Assembly (NCBI RefSeq): GCF_004006295.1
Contig: NZ_CP026095.1
Span: 1,846,001 to 1,910,000, forward strand
Direction: 5' to 3'
DNA: 64,000 nucleotides
Source: Peribacillus asahii
GTDB lineage: Bacteria; Bacillota; Bacilli; Bacillales; DSM-1321
The notes below the pieces were generated by a model that was given only the letters and a program-made list of their open reading frames with translations, searched no databases and was not told where the DNA came from. The translations under genes were made by a program, and so were the position numbers. Position 1 is the stretch's first letter. Each line of letters begins with the position of its first letter. This document shows positions 31,140-40,807 of this stretch, piece by piece.

Positions 31140-31620
31140 AATCGTTATAAGGATAGAGGTTCGCTGACCACTCCCATGGCTAAAGCCGCTGGGGTTCTTT
31201 CTCACAAATATCCCACTTACCATCTTCCATAAGAAGAGACAGAGGCGAGACTTGGGTGAGCAACACTTGAGAGAAAAACAGTCCTTCAAGAGGGCAAGGT
31301 CGGTGCCAACTACGCCGTTCAATCGGCGATACTTGTCTAGGATTACGATACCGCACTCTTTCTATGAAGAGTGTTGGTCGGCAGAACGTTGAACATTTTA
31401 CATGACAGACGTTTTTCCTGTCACAACCACCTATGTTCAGTTTTCAAAGAATATCCTATATACCAAATTATACCATTTTTAACGTATGGTGTACAGAACG
31501 TATTTTCGATATTTTATCTGCACACCGCATTTGAGCGAGCATTCATCCCATCCTTAAAAAAGGGGGTGCCAGCGCACCGTAATGGGCTTTCTTTTCGCAA
31601 AATCTGTAATTTGAGGTGCT
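31140..31620 (+). mobile_element. Hairpin-rich non-coding segment, IS200/IS605 omega-RNA-like remnant
   Basis: Five or more stem-loops lie in a row: GGCTaaAGCC at 31184, GCCG...CGGC near 31313, CACTCTT...AAGAGTG at 31353-31372, TGACAG...CTGTCA at 31402-31424, and GGTGC...GCACC at 31565-31578. The phrases TGTTGGTCGGCAGAACGTTG and ACTCCCATGGCTAAAGCCGC look like omega-RNA/HEARO-type sequences of IscB/TnpB elements as I remember them. No transposase or nuclease gene is attached. The last 85 bases recur at 46639-46718. Identification is by resemblance only. Confidence 0.4.
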
Positions 31621-31623
31621 ACA

Positions 31624-34620
31624 ATGCTGGAATCAAAAAATACCAATCAAATATGTATGTTAGAAACTGATCTTAGGACTGCACTTGAAAAGAAAGAGTT
31701 TAGTCTCTGTTATCAACCAAGACTCCATTTGGATTCAGGGAAAATTAATGGAGTAGAAGCCTTGATTCGCTGGGAACATCCAGAAAAAGGGGTAATCTTA
31801 CCAGTAGACTTTATTCCTCTTGCTGAAGAAACAGGATTGATTATACCAATAGGTGAATGGGTATTGCGCACAGCTTGTGAGCAAAACAAAGCGTGGCAGG
31901 AAGCCGGTATATCCCCTATGGTGATGGCTGTTAACTTGTCCGTTCGTCAGCTTTATCAACCGAATTTAGTTGAGAGAGTACGGCTTATTTTAGAAGAAAC
32001 GGGACTTGCTCCTGAATATTTGGAACTTGAAATTACAGAAAATATAATGATGAATGTTCAGGATGTTCTTCCTGTCGTAAAGGAATTAAAACGTCTCGGT
32101 ATCCGGCTTAGTTTGGATGATTTTGGAACAGGCTATAGTCCTCTACATTATTTAAAAGAATTTCCTATTGATAGTATCAAAATAGACCAATCTTTTATTT
32201 GTAATTGTAGAGTAGATCAGAAGGATGCCACAATTGTAAAAGCTATTATTGCAATGGCTCACCAATTAAAGCTGGAAGTGATTGCTGAAGAGATTGAAAC
32301 GAAAGAACATTTAATTTTCCTTCAACAGAATCTTTGTAATATGGGGCAAGGCTATCTATTTAGTGAACCTTTACCTCCTGATCAATTGATACAGCAGTTT
32401 TATCAAATAGAACAGATTGTTCATCGAGAAGGGATTTCACAAGAATTCAGTAGACAAAAATGGTTAGAGGAAGAGTTAGAACAAGCACGTCAAGAATTGC
32501 GGGATACCTTAAGGCAGCAACAAGGGATGATGTTTAAATTTATTGAATATAATAAAAAATTTATTCATACCTTATGTGATGGGGAATTGCTGTACCGAAT
32601 GAATTTCACACCTGAACAAATCTTAGGAAAGGGACTACGAGATTTTCTACCTGATGATTTAGCAGAAAGAAAAGCTCATTATTATCGAAGAGCTTGGGAA
32701 AACAAGGAGAATGTTACCTACGAAGAGGAAGTCAATGGCGTTTGGTATCTTGCCTCTTTGCGTCCTGTCCAAAGAGGTGGAGAAGTAGTTGAAGTTATTG
32801 GTTCCTGTATTGATATTACCGAAAGAAAAGAAAGTGAAGAGCGATATCAAAAAGTAGTTGAATATTCTCCTAAAGGGATTGTCATTCATCGGGATGGAAA
32901 ATTTCTTTATGCGAATCCCTGCGCTTTGAAAACGATAAAGGAAGAGGACGTAGTAGGGAAAGAAATCTCCATCTGTCTTCACCCAGATTCTTATGAACTT
33001 TCTAAAAAGAGGCTAGCTCAAACTGAAGTGGGAGAAGAACTGCCGATAACAGAAATGAAGCTGATAGCACAAGATGGAGAAGTGATTGATGTCGAAATCG
33101 GCAGTGTGTCTATCCCTTATGGTGGAAGTTCGGCCATTCTAACTATGTATAGTGACATCACCGATAGAAAAAAGGCGGCACGAGACCTTGAAGAAAGTAA
33201 AGAACGGTATAGAAGGTTAGTAAATCTATCTCCAGAACCGATTGTCGTACACAGTCAGGGGATTATTAAATATATGAACAAAGCAGGAGTGAAAATTTTA
33301 GGGTTTACCCATCCTAAAGAATTACTTGGGAAGCCTATTTTAGATTTTGTTCATCCGGATGATCGAAAGATGGGGTTTGAACGGATACAATGTTTAGCAC
33401 AAGAAAACGAGAGTGAAGTCGAACTTTGGGAATATAGAATGATTCGTCCTGATGGAACAATCTTTTATGTGGAAGGTATAGCAACTGGAATTATGTATGA
33501 TGGAGAGCCGGCTATTCAAGGAATGTTCCGGGACATTACAGCAAGAAAAGAAGTAGAGGAAGCTCTCCGTCAAAGCGAAGAAAAATATCGCCTCATTGCA
33601 GAAAATATGCAAGATTTAATTGGCGTGTTGGATACAAAGTGTATAGTTCGCTACGCATCGCCCTCTCATGAGACTATATTAGGATTTCCAACTGATGTAT
33701 ATGAAGGGAATAGAGCTTTTGATTTAGTCCATCCTGATGATATTTCTTATGTGCAAACTCAGTATGAAAACTCAATTTCATCGAAGACACCTTGCTATAT
33801 TGAATTCCGATGTAAACATGTTAGTGGAGGTTGGGTCTATGTAGAGGCTTGGGGAACTCCTGTACTGGATGGAAATAATGAAGTTGAACATCTTGTCATA
33901 GTAGCTCGTGATATTTCCGAACGAAAAAAGGCAGATCAACTAATACGCAAATCAGAAAAACTTTCCGTTGCAGGACAATTGGCTGCGGGAGTAGCACATG
34001 AAATAAGGAATCCACTGACTTCGATAAAGGGATTTATTCAGCTATTACAAAAGGAAACAAATAACCCCTTGTATACGGATGTTATCTTGTCTGAAATTGA
34101 TAGATTAGAAGATATCGTTCAGGGTTTTTTATCACTTGCCAAGCCTCAAGCACCGCAAATGAAAGAAATAGATGGAAGGCTTCTTTTACAACAAGTGGTA
34201 CTTTTATTTGAGACACAAGCTTTATTGAAAAATGTTCAAATTGTGCAAGAGTATAGTGAAAATTTACCGCTTATCTATTGTGACGGAAACCAAATGAAAC
34301 AGGTGTATATGAACATTCTTCAAAATGCAGTAGAAGCTATGCCGAACGGAGGAGTCATTAAAATTCAGGTTCTTTGGCACAGTGCTGACTCTATTTTGTT
34401 TAGATTTATTGATCAGGGCCAGGGGATATCTAAAGAACGGATTAAAAATATTGGCGAACCTTTTTTCAGTACAAAAGAAAAAGGGACAGGACTGGGGCTA
34501 ATGGTTAGCCAAAAAATTGTCCAAGAACATGGAGGGACAATGGGTATAGACAGTACCGTTAATCAAGGAACTACGGTAGATGTTATTTTGCCGATTAAGC
34601 CTTCTTTTGTACGTGAATAG
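31624..34620 (+). CDS. EAL domain - PAS - histidine kinase fusion
   Basis: A 998-residue soluble signalling protein. Residues 12-260 form an EAL c-di-GMP phosphodiesterase domain with VEALIRWEHP, LEITENIMM, DDFGTGYSPLHYL and KIDQSF; one late motif is altered (AEEIET instead of AEGVET). Four PAS repeats follow (about 300-770), several ending DITxRK. A KinA-like kinase closes the protein: H-box VAHEIRNPLTSIKGF (His about 792), N-box MNILQNAVEAMPNGG, and G-boxes DQGQGISKERI and GTGLGL. It starts where GGDEF-EAL proteins would have their linker (LETDLRTALEKKEFSLCYQP), hinting at loss of an N-terminal GGDEF domain. GAGGTG lies before the ATG. Confidence 0.85.
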   Translation: MLESKNTNQICMLETDLRTALEKKEFSLCYQPRLHLDSGKINGVEALIRWEHPEKGVILPVDFIPLAEETGLIIPIGEWVLRTACEQNKAWQEAGISPMVMAVNLSVRQLYQPNLVERVRLILEETGLAPEYLELEITENIMMNVQDVLPVVKELKRLGIRLSLDDFGTGYSPLHYLKEFPIDSIKIDQSFICNCRVDQKDATIVKAIIAMAHQLKLEVIAEEIETKEHLIFLQQNLCNMGQGYLFSEPLPPDQLIQQFYQIEQIVHREGISQEFSRQKWLEEELEQARQELRDTLRQQQGMMFKFIEYNKKFIHTLCDGELLYRMNFTPEQILGKGLRDFLPDDLAERKAHYYRRAWENKENVTYEEEVNGVWYLASLRPVQRGGEVVEVIGSCIDITERKESEERYQKVVEYSPKGIVIHRDGKFLYANPCALKTIKEEDVVGKEISICLHPDSYELSKKRLAQTEVGEELPITEMKLIAQDGEVIDVEIGSVSIPYGGSSAILTMYSDITDRKKAARDLEESKERYRRLVNLSPEPIVVHSQGIIKYMNKAGVKILGFTHPKELLGKPILDFVHPDDRKMGFERIQCLAQENESEVELWEYRMIRPDGTIFYVEGIATGIMYDGEPAIQGMFRDITARKEVEEALRQSEEKYRLIAENMQDLIGVLDTKCIVRYASPSHETILGFPTDVYEGNRAFDLVHPDDISYVQTQYENSISSKTPCYIEFRCKHVSGGWVYVEAWGTPVLDGNNEVEHLVIVARDISERKKADQLIRKSEKLSVAGQLAAGVAHEIRNPLTSIKGFIQLLQKETNNPLYTDVILSEIDRLEDIVQGFLSLAKPQAPQMKEIDGRLLLQQVVLLFETQALLKNVQIVQEYSENLPLIYCDGNQMKQVYMNILQNAVEAMPNGGVIKIQVLWHSADSILFRFIDQGQGISKERIKNIGEPFFSTKEKGTGLGLMVSQKIVQEHGGTMGIDSTVNQGTTVDVILPIKPSFVRE

Positions 34621-34947
34621 ATTTCTATTCATAATCCTGTGTGTCGATTTAGATGGATGATAAAGTAATCTCGCAGCACTGTAATACGGTTCAAGAAAAT
34701 CCATCGGTTCACTGAGGAGATAACGTTCCAACTCAGTTAATGTAAAAAAACAAATAGTGGTGATTAAAAGAATCAGTCAATGGCTGATTCTTTTTTCATC
34801 CATTTTCGATGCAGGTATTTCTTGAAGTCTTGTTTTTTATGTCTTTCTTAATGTCTCGACTTGACAACATATTTTATCCATTAATCGGGAACTCTAGTTT
34901 TAAATTGCTAACGTGTATAAAAAGGGAATTTTAGAGGAGGGAAATAA
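34621..34947 (+). terminator. Intergenic region with terminator at 34766-34797
   Basis: GAATCAG/CTGATTC with TTTTTT ends the kinase transcript about 150 bases after its stop. The remaining sequence is the promoter side of the lipoprotein gene; nothing else is supported. Confidence 0.7.
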
Positions 34948-35466
34948 TTGAAGTATTTTTCTAAAGTTTTAATGACTATTTCTTTATCATTTTTTCTTAT
35001 GTCTGTCTTTGGTTGCAGTAATAATGAAGAAAATAATAACACTAATGAAAATCAAACTACAGAGGAGACAAAGAAGGATGAAGAAACTACTAAGAGTAAA
35101 TATCCATTTCCAAATGACACAACCGCTAAAGGGAATGGGAAAATTATGTTAAGTACTGCTGCTGGTACATCTGAAAATGGAAATACTCCAGTTTTATTTG
35201 TTTCTGAAGAGGATATCCTTATTCAAATTGGCATGGATGCTGAAAACTTTGATGGAAGCAAACAATCGTTTGTGTATGTGGATAAGCTGTTTTCTAATAC
35301 AGAACAGTTTGGAGAACTAACACAAACATCAGTGAATTTGCAGGAAAGTATGTTAAAGCCAGGAATACACACAGTATCAGTCGTTCAATTTAATAACGAT
35401 GATCCCAATAATGGTTCTGTCACAGGTTATACAGAGGCGAAATACGAAGTAAAAGAGAAGAAATAA
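34948..35466 (+). CDS. Lipoprotein of unknown function
   Basis: This 172-residue protein has a lipoprotein signal (lipobox SVFGC, lipidated Cys23), then an Asn/Glu/Thr-rich linker (residues 25-50) and a beta-rich domain ending KYEVKEKK. It starts at TTG 34948, 6 bases after GGAGGG. It should be anchored on the outer face of the membrane. No family is recognised. Confidence 0.75.
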   Translation: MKYFSKVLMTISLSFFLMSVFGCSNNEENNNTNENQTTEETKKDEETTKSKYPFPNDTTAKGNGKIMLSTAAGTSENGNTPVLFVSEEDILIQIGMDAENFDGSKQSFVYVDKLFSNTEQFGELTQTSVNLQESMLKPGIHTVSVVQFNNDDPNNGSVTGYTEAKYEVKEKK

Positions 35467-35613
35467 TTAACGTTAGTCTAGAGAAAAAATTATGGATTTC
35501 ATATTGAGTTGTTAGGATTTAAAGATTCTATATAACTGGATTTACTTTTGTTTTTAAAGATGAGTTTGTGCTATACTAATTTTAATAATATTCGAAGGGA
35601 TGATGGGTGGACG

Positions 35614-35784
35614 ATGATTAACTAATCTTATTTTTAAAATTTGAAATCGCATATTTCAAATCATAACAAATAGGATTAGTCTGCCCATTTTCTATAAATT
35701 GTAGAGCTATTAATGAAAATAGCTTATTTGATTATGCAAAGGTACGGCTAATCCTTCCAAATGAATGGGGAGGATTTTTTTTAT
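35614..35784 (+). promoter_or_regulatory. vmlR leader: MIN uORF and transcription attenuator
   Basis: A three-codon ORF ATG-ATT-AAC-TAA (35614-35625) follows a GGGTGG site. Downstream, AAATAGGATTAG (35668-35679) can pair back with CTAATCTTATTT at the uORF stop or forward with CTAATCC (35748-35754). The latter blocks the terminator AATCCTTCC / GGGGAGGATT plus T run (35750-35784). This is the arrangement described for B. subtilis vmlR, where a MIN tripeptide uORF lets ribosome-stalling antibiotics induce read-through. Confidence 0.8.
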
Positions 35785-35812
35785 TCTCCCTTTAAAGAGA
35801 GGGATAGATTAT

Positions 35813-37444
35813 ATGAAAGAACTATTGAAATTATCTAATATTAGCTATACAGTTATGGATCTTAACGTTTTTGAAGATCTAAATGCTAGTGTTCAGCAAG
35901 GAGATATCATCGGTGTTATTGGCAAGAATGGTGCAGGTAAATCTACATTATTGCAATTAATTAACGATGACTTAGTGCCGGAACAAGGACATATACAATG
36001 GCTGCAACAAGACTTAAAAATGGTTATGGTTGAACAAGAAACCGAGTCGTATTCTTCTGAAGACAAGACTCCTTTTGAAGTTAAATTACTAGAGAAGTGG
36101 CATGTACCAACCCATGATTTTTCACAATTGAGCGGTGGAGAAAAACTAAAAGCACGCCTTGCAAAAGGTTTTTCAAAAGATGCAGATGTTTTACTATTAG
36201 ATGAACCGACGAATCACCTCGATGAGCAAGGTGTAGAAATGCTTAATAGACAAATGAAGAATTATAAAGGTACGATTATTTTTGTTTCGCATGATCGTTA
36301 TTTTTTAGATGCCGTTGCAACAAAAATATGGTCGATTGAAGGAAAAAAGCTGATTGAACATAAGGGGAATTATTCTAGTTATATGGAGGTTCGTAAACAG
36401 AAAAGACTTACCCAGCAGCGTGAATATGAAAAACAGCAAAAGATGGTTGAACGGATTGAAGGACAAATGAATGAACTGACTTCTTGGTCGAAAAAAGCTC
36501 ATGCACAATCGACGAAAAAGGAAGGAGTTAAAGAATACTATCGCGTAAAAGCAAAGCGTATGGATGCACAAGTCAAATCCAAACAAAAGCGTCTTGAAAA
36601 AGAGCTTGAAAAAGCAAAAGCTGAACCTGTTGAGTCAGAATATACGGTACGTTTTTCAATGAAAGCAAACAACAAAGTAGGAAAACGATTTTTAGAAGTT
36701 AAGAAGTTAACAAAGTCCTTTGACGGACGAACATTATTTAAAAACGTCAATTTTACGATTCAGCATGGTGAGAAGGTTGCAGTAATAGGTCCAAATGGTA
36801 GTGGCAAGACGACATTATTGAAAGTAATTACTGGACAGGAAGCTTTTGCGGGCGATGTATGGATTTCACCATCTGCAAAAGTTGGTTATTTAACGCAAGA
36901 AGTGTTTGACTTACCGCTTGAACAAACACCTGAGCAGCTTTTTTTTCAAGAAACATTCGAGGCAAGAGGGAAAGTCCAAACTTTAATGAAGCATTTAGGA
37001 TTTATGACATCTCATTGGACAGAACCGATTAGGAATATGAGTATGGGTGAGCGTGTAAAGTGTAAGTTGATGGCATATATACTAGAAGAAAAAGATGTGC
37101 TTATCTTAGATGAGCCGACGAATCATCTTGACTTACCTTCACGTGAACAACTTGAAGATACGTTAGCGCAGTATAACGGAACACTAATCGTCGTTTCGCA
37201 TGATCGATATTTTCTCGAAACAACGACAAGCAGCAAACTCGTTATTTCGAATAACAGCATACAAAAGCAATTGAATGAAGTGTCTCCAAAAAGAGATAAC
37301 CTCGATGAATTGCGTTTAAAGCTTGAAACAGAAAGACAAGAAGTTTTAGGAAAGCTTAGCTTTATGACTCCAAAGGATAAAGCGTACGCAGAACTCGATA
37401 AGAAATTTAAAGAGCTTACGAAACAAATAAATAAACTTTTGTAA
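35813..37444 (+). CDS. vmlR: ABC-F ribosome protection protein VmlR
   Basis: A 543-residue cytosolic ABC-F ATPase with two nucleotide-binding domains: Walker A GKNGAGKST and GPNGSGKTT, signatures LSGGE and MSMGE, and paired DEPTNHLD. The linker at about 185-290 forms the ribosome-probing arm. It has no membrane part. The sequence runs in parallel with B. subtilis VmlR, which dislodges virginiamycin M and lincomycin from the ribosome. ATG 35813 follows GAGGGA; the reading from 35765 crosses the attenuator. The leader above supports drug-inducible expression. Confidence 0.92.
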   Translation: MKELLKLSNISYTVMDLNVFEDLNASVQQGDIIGVIGKNGAGKSTLLQLINDDLVPEQGHIQWLQQDLKMVMVEQETESYSSEDKTPFEVKLLEKWHVPTHDFSQLSGGEKLKARLAKGFSKDADVLLLDEPTNHLDEQGVEMLNRQMKNYKGTIIFVSHDRYFLDAVATKIWSIEGKKLIEHKGNYSSYMEVRKQKRLTQQREYEKQQKMVERIEGQMNELTSWSKKAHAQSTKKEGVKEYYRVKAKRMDAQVKSKQKRLEKELEKAKAEPVESEYTVRFSMKANNKVGKRFLEVKKLTKSFDGRTLFKNVNFTIQHGEKVAVIGPNGSGKTTLLKVITGQEAFAGDVWISPSAKVGYLTQEVFDLPLEQTPEQLFFQETFEARGKVQTLMKHLGFMTSHWTEPIRNMSMGERVKCKLMAYILEEKDVLILDEPTNHLDLPSREQLEDTLAQYNGTLIVVSHDRYFLETTTSSKLVISNNSIQKQLNEVSPKRDNLDELRLKLETERQEVLGKLSFMTPKDKAYAELDKKFKELTKQINKLL

Positions 37445-37490
37445 TGATTTACATCTTAAATCTCATCCCAAACAACACTATATTTTGCAC

Positions 37491-37517
37491 AAAAAACGCT
37501 TGGAAACAAGCGTTTTC
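37491..37517. terminator. Terminator between vmlR and the DinB-like gene
   Basis: AAAACGCTTG/CAAGCGTTTT with a GAAA loop lies between convergent genes. Confidence 0.85.
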
Positions 37518-37541
37518 TTTTAGATTTCTTTTAACTTTTTA

Positions 37542-38045
37542 TTAAAGTGGAGGATTTTCGACACCTAAATTTACCCAATCTTCCTTTGGAGGTCCGTAAA
37601 CCCCGAAAGGTTTTAACCCAGCTTGACGGATAAGAATAGTTAATTGCCCTCGATGATGAACGATGTGTTTGATTAGTCCCATTAAAATCTGAGCATTTGT
37701 TTCCTCTCTGCCAAACGCCTTTTGTATTTGGCTCAAAGAGTTATCGGTCCACTGTTGTTCAATAGTTTGAGATGCTTCAGCACTTACCTTTTTAAAGGTT
37801 TCCGCAATTTCTTTTGCTGAGGATGGGACATTCTGTGCATTATCAACTTTTTTCATTTCCAATCCGAAATTAGTTAAATAATCTGGAATGTTTGTTGTGA
37901 AATGCCAAGCGATTCGCCCTAAAGTTCGTCCTTCTGGATAAACCTGTTGTTTTAAAGAGTCATCTGTCAAACCATCCAAAACCTCTTGAGTTAGCATTGC
38001 CTCTCTATTCCATTCTTTAATAAAATCTGAAATTGTTACATACAT
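37542..38045 (-). CDS. DinB-like four-helix-bundle protein
   Basis: This 167-residue protein has the DinB/YfiT-like pattern of three metal-binding histidines: one in RIAWHFTTN and the pair in IKHIVHHRGQLTILIRQAG. Such proteins are cytosolic metal-binding bundles; some act as thiol transferases, many are unassigned. The end motif GVYGPPKEDW is typical of the Bacillus YjoA-type subgroup. ATG 38045 follows GGAGGAAATT; the longer reading from 38060 has that site inside it. Confidence 0.8.
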   Translation of the reverse strand: MYVTISDFIKEWNREAMLTQEVLDGLTDDSLKQQVYPEGRTLGRIAWHFTTNIPDYLTNFGLEMKKVDNAQNVPSSAKEIAETFKKVSAEASQTIEQQWTDNSLSQIQKAFGREETNAQILMGLIKHIVHHRGQLTILIRQAGLKPFGVYGPPKEDWVNLGVENPPL

Positions 38046-38060
38046 ATGAATTTCCTCCAT

Positions 38061-38504
38061 AATTAATTCAATTGATCTGTTATTTTATAGGTATATTATA
38101 AAACGTTTGTTCGTGTTTTTCTAATTACCTTATAACAGATTGTTTTGCATTTGATTTAGCTACAAATTTAACACATCCATTTTATAGCGGACAACAATTA
38201 TTGTCCTTGTAAAAAACAGTTAATATTATGGTTATTTTCAATGTCAATTCGTTATAAGTGTGGATATAACAATAAAAGACAGCCAAATTGCTATGCAATT
38301 TGGCTGCTAATTTATACACTAATTGTACATTTCCTCTCCCTCATCGGAATCCGTTAATCCATTTTTGTATGTTTTTGCTCTTTTGTGAAACAAATTATTT
38401 TGATTAAAATTATGTCCCCTATATGTAATTTTAGTGACAATTAGCCTCATATCCAAAAGTAATTTACAATTTATGTTAATATATGGTGGATAGGAGGTTG
38501 TTAG
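38061..38504. other. Intergenic region with one inverted repeat
   Basis: AGCCAAATTGC/GCAATTTGGCT (38281-38306) is an 11-bp stem with a 3-base loop and no strong T run. A minus-strand frame at 38319-38522 overlaps the next gene's start and has no ribosome site. Nothing else is supported. Confidence 0.5.
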
Positions 38505-38789
38505 ATGAAATATATCATGCAAAATATAAACGCATACTCAGGTCAAGTATTAAGAGAAACTGAATTTAAAGATCAAACGAAGATTGACACATTTATTAAG
38601 CATTATGAACGACTTGATTCTAAACTTAATCAAGAAATGATGCTTGTTCTAGTTGACAAGGATAGAGAAGCTTGGAATGCAGGTTATTTAGGATATGTAG
38701 TTGATAATACTAAAGAAGACGCAGGGATTATTTCGTATAAATTTGTGTTTAAAGTGAAAAAGAGTAATTATAGAGTTAGAATTAAATAG
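38505..38789 (+). CDS. Small hypothetical protein (94 aa)
   Basis: A charged, mixed alpha/beta protein starting MKYIMQNINAYSGQVLRETE, with acidic and basic segments and no signal or membrane helix. TAGGAGG precedes the ATG with ideal spacing, so it is very likely translated. It stands alone. I do not recognise the family. Confidence 0.65.
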   Translation: MKYIMQNINAYSGQVLRETEFKDQTKIDTFIKHYERLDSKLNQEMMLVLVDKDREAWNAGYLGYVVDNTKEDAGIISYKFVFKVKKSNYRVRIK

Positions 38790-38907
38790 AACAGGATTAA
38801 ACTTAGCATCCAAATAGGCTGTTATTTTTTATGTACGTAACTGAAATCAAAACTCTATTTTTAATTTTAGTTATCAAAATTTTTTAACAAGGGATAACTC
38901 TATATAA

Positions 38908-39053
38908 CCATCTTTACTGGGGTCTTAGACCAAAGGAGATGGAAGCACTAGTGTGCAGAATCTTTGAATTTAGCTAGCGGCGAGCTCTGAAGTTTTATGG
39001 GAATAAAACAAGAAAACAACTTTTATTTTTAAGAATAAAGGTTGTTTTCTTTG
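38908..39053 (+). terminator. Hairpin 38908-38942 and terminator 39010-39053
   Basis: CCATCT...AGATGG encloses a second stem GGTC-TTA-GACC. About 70 bases on, AAGAAAACAACTTTTATT pairs with AATAAAGGTTGTTTTCTT and a T run. The gap from 38790 to 39115 contains no gene. Confidence 0.6.
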
Positions 39054-39115
39054 AATTTCATTACATAGTGAGAAGAGCTTTACTAAGCATTATAGAATGC
39101 AGAATTCCAACAATG

Positions 39116-39694
39116 TTAATGATGATGACTATGTTCCGATGAATCAATTTTATCGGTCGTCCCCTTCGTATCGATGGTTTGCAGAATGGGTAGAAAACAG
39201 ATTAAACAAACATTTATAAGGAAGAACACATAAAAGGACGCCGGTTTACTTTTTAAAATAGGTTTCTTTTTCTCCAACTGACGATTTGCCAATCCGAGTA
39301 GGATTGAAAAAACACTGATAAGAAAAATAAGATCTATGGCGATAATCATAATGTTTACTTCATTTGTCTCCAGCATGACGCCTAGCATCGCTCCCATCAT
39401 GGCCCCCATTAAACTTGAAGATTGTGCTTCGATAAATCCATTTGTTCCAAACTTTTTTCCTATGAAACTACCAAGGATGCTGCTTAAAACGATTGATAGA
39501 ATAGTTGTGACCGCAAGTCGATCCGGCATCCAGGTACCAATTACTAAACCGACTGTCAAACTGCTTGTCATTCCGAGAATCATCGGAATGCATTTGACCC
39601 ATGAGTGATTCTCTTTGCAGTTTGTTAGATAGCTGGAGAACGAAAAATATAGGCTATATCCAATTACCATCAGCAAACTAACTGAAGTAAGCAT
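39116..39694 (-). CDS. Multi-pass membrane protein of unknown function
   Basis: This 192-residue protein has about six hydrophobic segments, including glycine/methionine-rich stretches SSLMGAMMGAMLGVML and SSILGSFIGKKFG that suggest tightly packed helices. The C-terminus is soluble and histidine-rich (SSEHSHHH), which might bind metal. GAGGAGGG precedes the ATG on this strand. No family is recognised; a metal or ion link is only a guess from the tail. Confidence 0.65.
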   Translation of the reverse strand: MLTSVSLLMVIGYSLYFSFSSYLTNCKENHSWVKCIPMILGMTSSLTVGLVIGTWMPDRLAVTTILSIVLSSILGSFIGKKFGTNGFIEAQSSSLMGAMMGAMLGVMLETNEVNIMIIAIDLIFLISVFSILLGLANRQLEKKKPILKSKPASFYVFFLINVCLICFLPILQTIDTKGTTDKIDSSEHSHHH

Positions 39695-39786
39695 GTTATA
39701 CCCTCCTCAAAATGGATTTCAATCGATTTCTTTTTTAGATGGGAATAGCTACTGAAACATATCCTCTTTCGATTGGTGCTTATAAT

Positions 39787-40602
39787 TTAAGAGTGGCTGA
39801 CTGACTTATATGTATTAATATATTGTTTGGGCGTTAGATTCATATATTTTTTGAAGCCTTTGTAAAAATGAGATTTATCATAGAAACTAAAATCATCGAT
39901 GACTGTATTTAATAGTTGATTACGGTGAAGCAGTTCTTGAATAGTGTATTGCAATCGAATAATCTGACACAATTGTTTGGGTGAGAAGCCGATATATTCT
40001 TCGAATTTCCTTTGTAGGTATCTACTTGAATATCCGGTGTCGGATGCCAATTGATTTATATGGATGATACCATTCGTGGCATAAATACTGTTTAGGCAAT
40101 ATTTGATGAGGTTTTGATCGTAGTTGGTCTCTTGCTGTTTTTGTTGAAAAAAGGAGATAAACCATTTGATTCGTTCTGGAAAACTTTGAAGTCGTACCAT
40201 GTTTTCGAGTAGAGATGAATCAAATTGTACCATTTCAAATAAAGGGATTTGCTGATGCTGAATCAATTCTTTAATCGAACATGGAAGAGTAAGAAGTGTT
40301 TGTTCTGGGAAAAGTCTGACACCGAAATAAACACAATTCGGTTTAAAGTGGTAGAGACAACGATATTCAGGACTGGTAGCAAGGATAGCAAAGGGTTGAG
40401 AGGGATTGCAACAAAAAAGTAGGTCTAAACATCCGTCTGGAATAACTGGGAGGTGAGCCGATGTATGTTCACCTGTCGTTAATTGATAAAATAAGATTAC
40501 TTCATTTTTTAAAAGACCTTTTGGCTGGTTCTCGAGATATAGCTGAGAATTGGACATCATTTCCGGTTGAATTGGATAGAAAGAAAAATCTCTGTCCCCC
40601 AT
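39787..40602 (-). CDS. AraC-family transcriptional regulator
   Basis: A 271-residue regulator. The C-terminal 100 residues hold two helix-turn-helix motifs (INQLASDTGYSSRYLQRKFEEYIGFSPKQLCQIIRLQ and DDFSFYDKSHFYKGFKKYMNLTPKQY, cited as the two blocks). The N-terminal half contains a cupin-like segment with PVIPDGCLDLLFCC, as in DUF6597-type AraC proteins. It is divergent from the amine oxidase gene across 205 bp and probably controls it in response to an amine. Confidence 0.85.
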   Translation of the reverse strand: MGDRDFSFYPIQPEMMSNSQLYLENQPKGLLKNEVILFYQLTTGEHTSAHLPVIPDGCLDLLFCCNPSQPFAILATSPEYRCLYHFKPNCVYFGVRLFPEQTLLTLPCSIKELIQHQQIPLFEMVQFDSSLLENMVRLQSFPERIKWFISFFQQKQQETNYDQNLIKYCLNSIYATNGIIHINQLASDTGYSSRYLQRKFEEYIGFSPKQLCQIIRLQYTIQELLHRNQLLNTVIDDFSFYDKSHFYKGFKKYMNLTPKQYINTYKSVSHS

Positions 40603-40807
40603 TATTTCACTTCCCCCTTTTACATAATTTATTTTAATTTCACAAGGCTTAAGATTATTAAGTTGATTATAGTATAAAAACGAATAGATGGTAGTATGTA
40701 GAACTAATTTATCGCATAAAAAGTAAGTTTAGTTCCGATTTTTACAATGAATTCCTAAAAATTTAGAGGTATATTGAGTACACTTACAATGTTAGGAGGA
40801 ATCGTTT

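Noticed and set aside
31137..31322. 61-codon minus-strand frame
   Set aside because: It is antisense to the structured region and contains hairpin-encoded repeats rather than protein-like sequence.
31371..31670. 99-codon plus-strand frame upstream of the EAL-kinase
   Set aside because: It runs through the hairpin-rich non-coding segment, has no ribosome site and an implausible Cys/His/Phe-rich composition.
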